DNA of 64,000 nt from Paenibacillus aurantius. GTDB lineage: Bacteria > Bacillota > Bacilli > Paenibacillales > NBRC-103111. This document shows positions 60,235 to 64,000 of this stretch, in pieces. The stretch spans positions 1,519,001 to 1,583,000 of the forward strand of contig NZ_CP130318.1 in assembly GCF_032268605.1 (NCBI RefSeq), read 5' to 3'. The notes beneath the pieces were generated by a model. It searched no databases, was not told the origin of the DNA, and saw only the letters and a program-made list of their open reading frames with translations. A program made the position numbers and the translations under genes. Each line of letters starts with the position of its first letter. Position 1 is the stretch's first letter.

Positions 60235-61254
60235 ATGAAGCTACTTGTAACGGGAGGAGCCGGATTTATCGGCAGCAACTTCATTCTCTATATGCTGCGC
60301 CGGTATCCCGGATACCGGATCGTGAACTACGACCTGTTGACCTATGCCGGCAATCCCGACAACCTGACCGGAGTCCGGGCCCATCAGGGCTATTCCTTTG
60401 TCCAAGGGGATATTGCGGATGAGGGGCGGGTGGAAGAGATATTCAGCGGAGGGCTTGATGCGGTCGTGCATTTTGCCGCCGAGTCCCATGTCGACCGCAG
60501 CGTCAAGGACCCGGGAGTCTTCGTCCGAACCAATGTTAACGGCACCCAGGTTCTGCTCGAAGCCGCCCGGAAGCACGGGGTGTCCCGCTTCGTCCATGTT
60601 TCGACGGATGAGGTGTACGGTTCCCTCGGGGACACGGGACTGTTCACCGAGGAGACGCCGCTCGCCCCGAACAGTCCCTATTCCGCGAGCAAAGCAGGCT
60701 CCGATCTGCTCGTCCGGGCTTACGTGGAAACCTTCGGGCTGCCGGCCGTCATCACCCGGTGCTCGAACAACTACGGCCCTTACCAGTTTCCGGAGAAGCT
60801 GATCCCGCTTATGATCAGCCGTGCCGTTAAGGGAGAGCCCCTGCCGGTATACGGGGATGGCCTTAACGTCAGGGATTGGCTCTATGTGGAGGACCACTGC
60901 AGCGCCATCGATCTGGTTTTGCATGGAGGTAGACCGGGGGAGGTCTATAACGTCGGCGGGAACAACGAGCGCACGAACCTTCAAATCGTCCGCACCATTC
61001 TGGAGGAGCTCGGCCGTCCCGAATCGCTGATCACATTCGTGGAGGACCGTCCGGGTCATGACCGCCGGTACGGCATCGATGCTTCCAAGATCCGAAACGA
61101 GCTCGGCTGGAGCCCCGCCTATCCTTTCGAGAGGGGCATCCGGGAAACCATCGGCTGGTACCGGTCCCACCCCGAGTGGCTCGAGCGTATCGTTTCCGGG
61201 GCTTACCGGGACGACGGCTCCAGCCGGCACGGAGAGGAAGGGGGACCCGCGTGA
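60235..61254 (+). CDS. rmlB: dTDP-glucose 4,6-dehydratase (RmlB/SpsJ)
   Basis: A 339-residue extended SDR acting second in dTDP-rhamnose synthesis. NAD motif TGGAGFIGSNF (7-17), catalytic DEVYGS with the Asp and Glu acid/base, and YSASKAGSD with Tyr and Lys. HVDRSVKDP, SRCSNNYGP-type (TRCSNNYGPYQ) and the end motif RPGHDRRY are family hallmarks. It overlaps rmlD by four bases (GTGA). Confidence 0.96.
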   Translation: MKLLVTGGAGFIGSNFILYMLRRYPGYRIVNYDLLTYAGNPDNLTGVRAHQGYSFVQGDIADEGRVEEIFSGGLDAVVHFAAESHVDRSVKDPGVFVRTNVNGTQVLLEAARKHGVSRFVHVSTDEVYGSLGDTGLFTEETPLAPNSPYSASKAGSDLLVRAYVETFGLPAVITRCSNNYGPYQFPEKLIPLMISRAVKGEPLPVYGDGLNVRDWLYVEDHCSAIDLVLHGGRPGEVYNVGGNNERTNLQIVRTILEELGRPESLITFVEDRPGHDRRYGIDASKIRNELGWSPAYPFERGIRETIGWYRSHPEWLERIVSGAYRDDGSSRHGEEGGPA

Positions 61255-62108
61255 GGATATTAGTGACGGGAGCGGGCGGCCAGCTCGGCCGGGATTTGGT
61301 GGACATTCTGGGGGAAACCCACGAGGTATCCGGCTTGGACCGGGACGGCCTCAACATTACGGACCTGGCCCGCTGCCGGTCGGCCGCCCGGAAGTTCCTT
61401 CCCGATGCGGTTGTCCATGCGGCGGCCTATACGGCTGTGGACCAGGCGGAGTCGGACGAAGAGGAGGCCTATCGCGTCAATGTGACGGGAACGGCCAATA
61501 TGACCATCGCGGCGCGTGAAATCGGAGCCAAGCTGTGCTACATCAGCACGGATTACGTGTTCAGCGGCAACGGAGAGGCCCCGTACAAGGAATATGACGA
61601 AACGGGACCGGCGAGCGTATACGGCAAAACAAAGCTGGCCGGCGAGCGCAGCGTCCAGGCCCTGTCGGGACGCTATTTCATCGTCCGAACGTCCTGGGTG
61701 TACGGCAGGCACGGCTCGAATTTCGTCAAAACGATGCTCGAGCTCGCGAAAAGCCGTCCCGAGCTGAAGGTCGTCCATGACCAAACCGGTTCGCCGACCT
61801 ATACGGCCGACCTCGTCCGATTTATCGGAAGCCTGGTGGACTCCGAGCAGTACGGCATCTATCACGCGTCGAATACGGGGGCCTGCACCTGGTACGACCT
61901 GGCGAGGGCGGTTTTCGAGGAGGCGGGGCTCCCGACCCGGGTAATTCCCTGCCGAACGGAGGAGTTTCCGCGTCCTGCTCCCCGGCCGGCCTACTCCGTG
62001 TTGGATCACCTGGCCATCCGGGCAGGAGGATTTTCCGAGCTGCGCCCCTGGAGGGACGCTCTTAAAGAATTCCTGGCGGATTGGCACAGCAGAGCTTCAA
62101 TAGAATAA
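61251..62108 (+). CDS. rmlD: dTDP-4-dehydrorhamnose reductase (RmlD/SpsK)
   Basis: A 285-residue reductase, last step to dTDP-L-rhamnose. NADPH motif TGAGGQLGRDL, the VVHAAAYTAVDQAE block, STDYVFSG, and the YGKTKLAGE motif with catalytic Tyr and Lys. The start is GTG at 61251, overlapping the stop of rmlB, with GAGAGGAAGGGGG upstream. A terminator 18 bases beyond the stop closes the operon. Confidence 0.95.
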   Translation: MRILVTGAGGQLGRDLVDILGETHEVSGLDRDGLNITDLARCRSAARKFLPDAVVHAAAYTAVDQAESDEEEAYRVNVTGTANMTIAAREIGAKLCYISTDYVFSGNGEAPYKEYDETGPASVYGKTKLAGERSVQALSGRYFIVRTSWVYGRHGSNFVKTMLELAKSRPELKVVHDQTGSPTYTADLVRFIGSLVDSEQYGIYHASNTGACTWYDLARAVFEEAGLPTRVIPCRTEEFPRPAPRPAYSVLDHLAIRAGGFSELRPWRDALKEFLADWHSRASIE

Positions 62109-62125
62109 GGAGTAAGCCGTTAGCG

Positions 62126-62154
62126 GCCTTGGCGTTCTGGCGTCAAGGTTTTTT
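62126..62154 (+). terminator. Intrinsic terminator after rmlD
   Basis: CCTTGGCG (62127-62134) pairs with CGTCAAGG (62141-62148), one mismatch, and TTTTTT follows. Confidence 0.8.
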
Positions 62155-62265
62155 GGCGTTCGCCAATATCTGTAAAAAATTTTCGCGATTCGACTCGCAA
62201 AAAAGAGGAATAAGCGAGAATCCGACGAATTACTTCTATAAAATATTCCAGTCGGGAGAGATTCG

Positions 62266-62856
62266 ATGGTTTTCGACGGCATCCTCATTTCCCTAATCGT
62301 CGCTTTGTTCCGGGGCGGGAGTTTCCGTTCCTTCGCCGGTCTGCGTTTGAAATACGGGTGGGTCTTTCCCGGACTGCTTGTCCTGCAGCTGGCCGTCTTC
62401 CATTTCCAATCCGGATACGCCTGGGTGGCGGTGATCAGTCCCTATTCGTTTATCGGGGTGTACCTGGTCGGGCTGCTGTTTCTTTGGCTCAACCGGGACC
62501 AGCCAGGGTTTATGGTCATTGCGGCCGGCGTCCTCCTGAATTTCATCGTTATCGCGGCAAACGGGGGGAGAATGCCCGTGTCTCTCGAAGCCGCCTCGAT
62601 TCTCGATCCTTATTTTGTGGAGATTTTGAAGAACGGCGTCCTGTACGGAAAGCATCAGGCGCTGACGGAGGCCACTCATCTCGGCTTCCTGGGAGATATC
62701 ATCCCGCTGACCAAGCCTTATCCGCGCAGCCAAGTTATCAGTATCGGCGATGTGGTTATGAATATCGGCATTTTCTTCTTCATCCAGCAGCTTCTGCTGC
62801 CCAGACATCCTAAGGAAGAACCAACACCAGCAGCAGGTGAGGTCGTAAGCGGATAG
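62266..62856 (+). CDS. DUF5317 family membrane protein
   Basis: A 196-residue protein with about five hydrophobic segments. The phrases NGGRMPVSLEAA, HLGFLGDIIPL and ISIGDVVMNIGI are the conserved core of DUF5317, a family found in spore formers and actinobacteria with no known role. GGGAGAGATTCG precedes the ATG. The small peptide gene follows after 36 bases and a GGDEF gene after that, which may make one unit. Confidence 0.85.
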   Translation: MVFDGILISLIVALFRGGSFRSFAGLRLKYGWVFPGLLVLQLAVFHFQSGYAWVAVISPYSFIGVYLVGLLFLWLNRDQPGFMVIAAGVLLNFIVIAANGGRMPVSLEAASILDPYFVEILKNGVLYGKHQALTEATHLGFLGDIIPLTKPYPRSQVISIGDVVMNIGIFFFIQQLLLPRHPKEEPTPAAGEVVSG

Positions 62857-62892
62857 GGACATCCGGATATTCCATGAAGGAGGTGATGAAAA

Positions 62893-62985
62893 ATGAAAAT
62901 CAACGTAAAAGCGGTTCTTTTCAACCTTGTCATCGTTGCTTCCGTCGTCGTTGCTCTTACCTCCGGCTACAAAATCGGCGGCTAG
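62893..62985 (+). CDS. Small 30-residue membrane peptide
   Basis: The frame encodes MKINVKAVLFNLVIVASVV and ends SGYKIGG. It has two lysines, a hydrophobic stretch of about 17 residues and a short polar tail, so it would lie in the membrane as one helix. AAGGAGGTGAT, almost the full complement of the 16S rRNA end, lies eight bases before the ATG, which makes translation very likely. Function unknown; neighbours are DUF5317 and a GGDEF protein. Confidence 0.7.
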   Translation: MKINVKAVLFNLVIVASVVVALTSGYKIGG

Positions 62986-63010
62986 ACAGAATGCACTCCT
63001 GTATTGCATG

Positions 63011-63040
63011 ATATGGAAGAGTGCCCGCTCTTCCATATCA
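63011..63040 (+). terminator. Perfect hairpin before the GGDEF gene
   Basis: GATATGGAAGAG (63011-63022) and CTCTTCCATATC (63029-63040) pair perfectly around TGCCCG. No T run follows. It may slow transcription, protect the upstream mRNA end, or act as an operator. Confidence 0.5.
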
Positions 63041-63060
63041 CCCCAGAAAGGTCGAAGGCC

Positions 63061-64000
63061 ATGGATGCACCAGCTGGAACCAAACGGTTCTTATCGCTTA
63101 AAGTCAACCACTATATTACCTTCTTATCCGTCCTCGGAACGTTGAGCTTTCTATGGAATATCCGGTGGACCATGCCCGTGAATCCCGAATGGGTGGTCCT
63201 CTATTCCATGGTGGGCTCCATTTTGCTTCTGGATCATTTCATGTTCCGGCTTCCTCCCGAAAACAATTCCCAAAGCATGGACTCGGCCCTTTACCTGGCC
63301 TGTCTGTTCACTTTTGGTTTAAATATGACCCTGTATGTGCTCGTCTTGAGCGCCGCCCTTTCCCCGTTCTACAAGCGTCTGGAATGGTGGAAGCATGTGG
63401 TCAATTTCGCCTGCTACAGCCTGATGATCACGTCGGCCTATCATGTTTTCCGCCTGTCGGGCGGAGCGGTGGGAAGCTTCCAAACGGAGGCGGTTTATTC
63501 CTATGTGGCCGCCTTGCTCTCTTATTTCATCGTCAATGTCCTTGCCCTCGGGTTATATTACTACCTGTCGGTAAAAGACCAGTTCTTTCAAATTATCAGA
63601 GGCATGTTTCGCGAAAGCCTGGCGGCCTACGTGAGCACGCTCTTGTTATCGCTTATGCTGACGGTCATGTTCCAGACGAACTTCTATTTCAGCCTCTTCC
63701 TGTTCCTGGGCATCTGCGTGCTTTTGTCCGCGACCTTCAAGCAGCTCTTCGTTCTGTACCAAGAGGTGTCGGACAAGGCGACCAAGGACCAGCGAACCGG
63801 GCTTTACAACCATGGTTATTTTGAGGAGCTGCTCGAGAAGGAGCTTGCCCGTGCCAAAGCCTCGGATATGACCTTTAGCGTGGCGATTCTCGACCTGGAT
63901 AACTTCAAGAAGTACAACGATTCCTTCGGCCATCTGCAGGGCGACAAGCTGCTGGAGTTTTTCGGGAAGCTTCTTCTGGAGGAATGCGATCGTAACGAGT
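63061..64000 (+). CDS. Membrane GGDEF-domain protein, cut by the right window edge
   Basis: The ATG at 63061 opens a frame of 313 residues that is still open at the end of the window. Six or so membrane helices fill about residues 20-230. A GGDEF domain begins at DQRTGLYNHGYFEELLEKE, with FSVAILDLDNFKKYNDSFGH holding the metal-binding Asp. The catalytic GGDEF motif itself lies beyond the window, so activity cannot be judged. AGAAAGG is upstream. It is a second c-di-GMP type protein in this window. Confidence 0.85.
   Translation, partial: MDAPAGTKRFLSLKVNHYITFLSVLGTLSFLWNIRWTMPVNPEWVVLYSMVGSILLLDHFMFRLPPENNSQSMDSALYLACLFTFGLNMTLYVLVLSAALSPFYKRLEWWKHVVNFACYSLMITSAYHVFRLSGGAVGSFQTEAVYSYVAALLSYFIVNVLALGLYYYLSVKDQFFQIIRGMFRESLAAYVSTLLLSLMLTVMFQTNFYFSLFLFLGICVLLSATFKQLFVLYQEVSDKATKDQRTGLYNHGYFEELLEKELARAKASDMTFSVAILDLDNFKKYNDSFGHLQGDKLLEFFGKLLLEECDRNE

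Noticed and set aside
1-64000. tRNA, rRNA or prophage genes
   Set aside because: I looked for CCA-ended cloverleaf sequences, rRNA blocks and phage structural or integrase genes and saw none. The tail-fibre-like repeats of the fibre gene are not accompanied by any phage gene.

Overview
The window reads as chromosome of a spore-forming, fairly GC-rich Firmicute of the Paenibacillus type. This rests on Bacillales-style ribosome binding sites (AAGGAGG), an LplA/YtcP-type sugar ABC system with a fused AraC sensor, DUF5317, CotS-like and CgeB-like spore proteins, and SpsIJKL-type rhamnose genes. No rRNA, tRNA, CRISPR array or prophage was seen.

Layout. 1-4741: psd, then a TPP riboswitch with its own terminator controlling tenA-thiZXY (thiamin pyrimidine salvage). 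4872-11078: a sugar-nucleotide and glycosyltransferase block (UDP-glucuronate decarboxylase, UDP-glucose dehydrogenase, two GT2 enzymes, a CDP-paratose-2-epimerase-like enzyme). 11218-19290: housekeeping and accessory genes (Bcr/CflA-type MFS, DUF485 plus sodium:solute symporter, small membrane protein, CMD-family protein, GH3 lipoprotein, ArsR-rhodanese regulator with an MFS exporter). 19422-20695: a complete IS3-family element with terminal repeats and a 4-bp target duplication. 20714-26314: TetR with two SDRs and an aldo/keto reductase, then an AKR and a Gfo/Idh oxidoreductase. 26544-33909: a signalling operon (GGDEF-EAL protein, a 1204-residue hybrid kinase with three receivers, a receiver-kinase). 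34082-41666: a membrane AraC-type regulator divergent from a sugar ABC transporter with two paralogous binding proteins.

41931-62108 is the most unusual part. I read it as a spore-surface glycoprotein and polysaccharide locus. It has two CotS-like kinase-fold proteins and a 1708-residue protein built of about 147 decapeptide repeats without a signal peptide. Nine tightly packed genes follow (three GT2 enzymes, RmlA, a WsaF-like rhamnosyltransferase, three tandem CgeB-like proteins, a very basic small protein). A second set of seven holds three small helical proteins, a methyltransferase and RmlC, RmlB and RmlD. Sequences like the sporulation sigma-K -10 element (CATANNNTA) precede several transcription units here and in the 4.9-11 kb sugar block. 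This suggests that both blocks are switched on late in the mother cell and build a rhamnose-containing, possibly methylated, spore coat glycan. The four consecutive products from 54063 to 57760 also share a glycine-every-fourth-residue helix, which may dock them together.

62266-64000 holds a DUF5317 membrane protein, a 30-residue membrane peptide with a near-perfect Shine-Dalgarno sequence, and the 5' part of a membrane GGDEF gene cut by the window edge.
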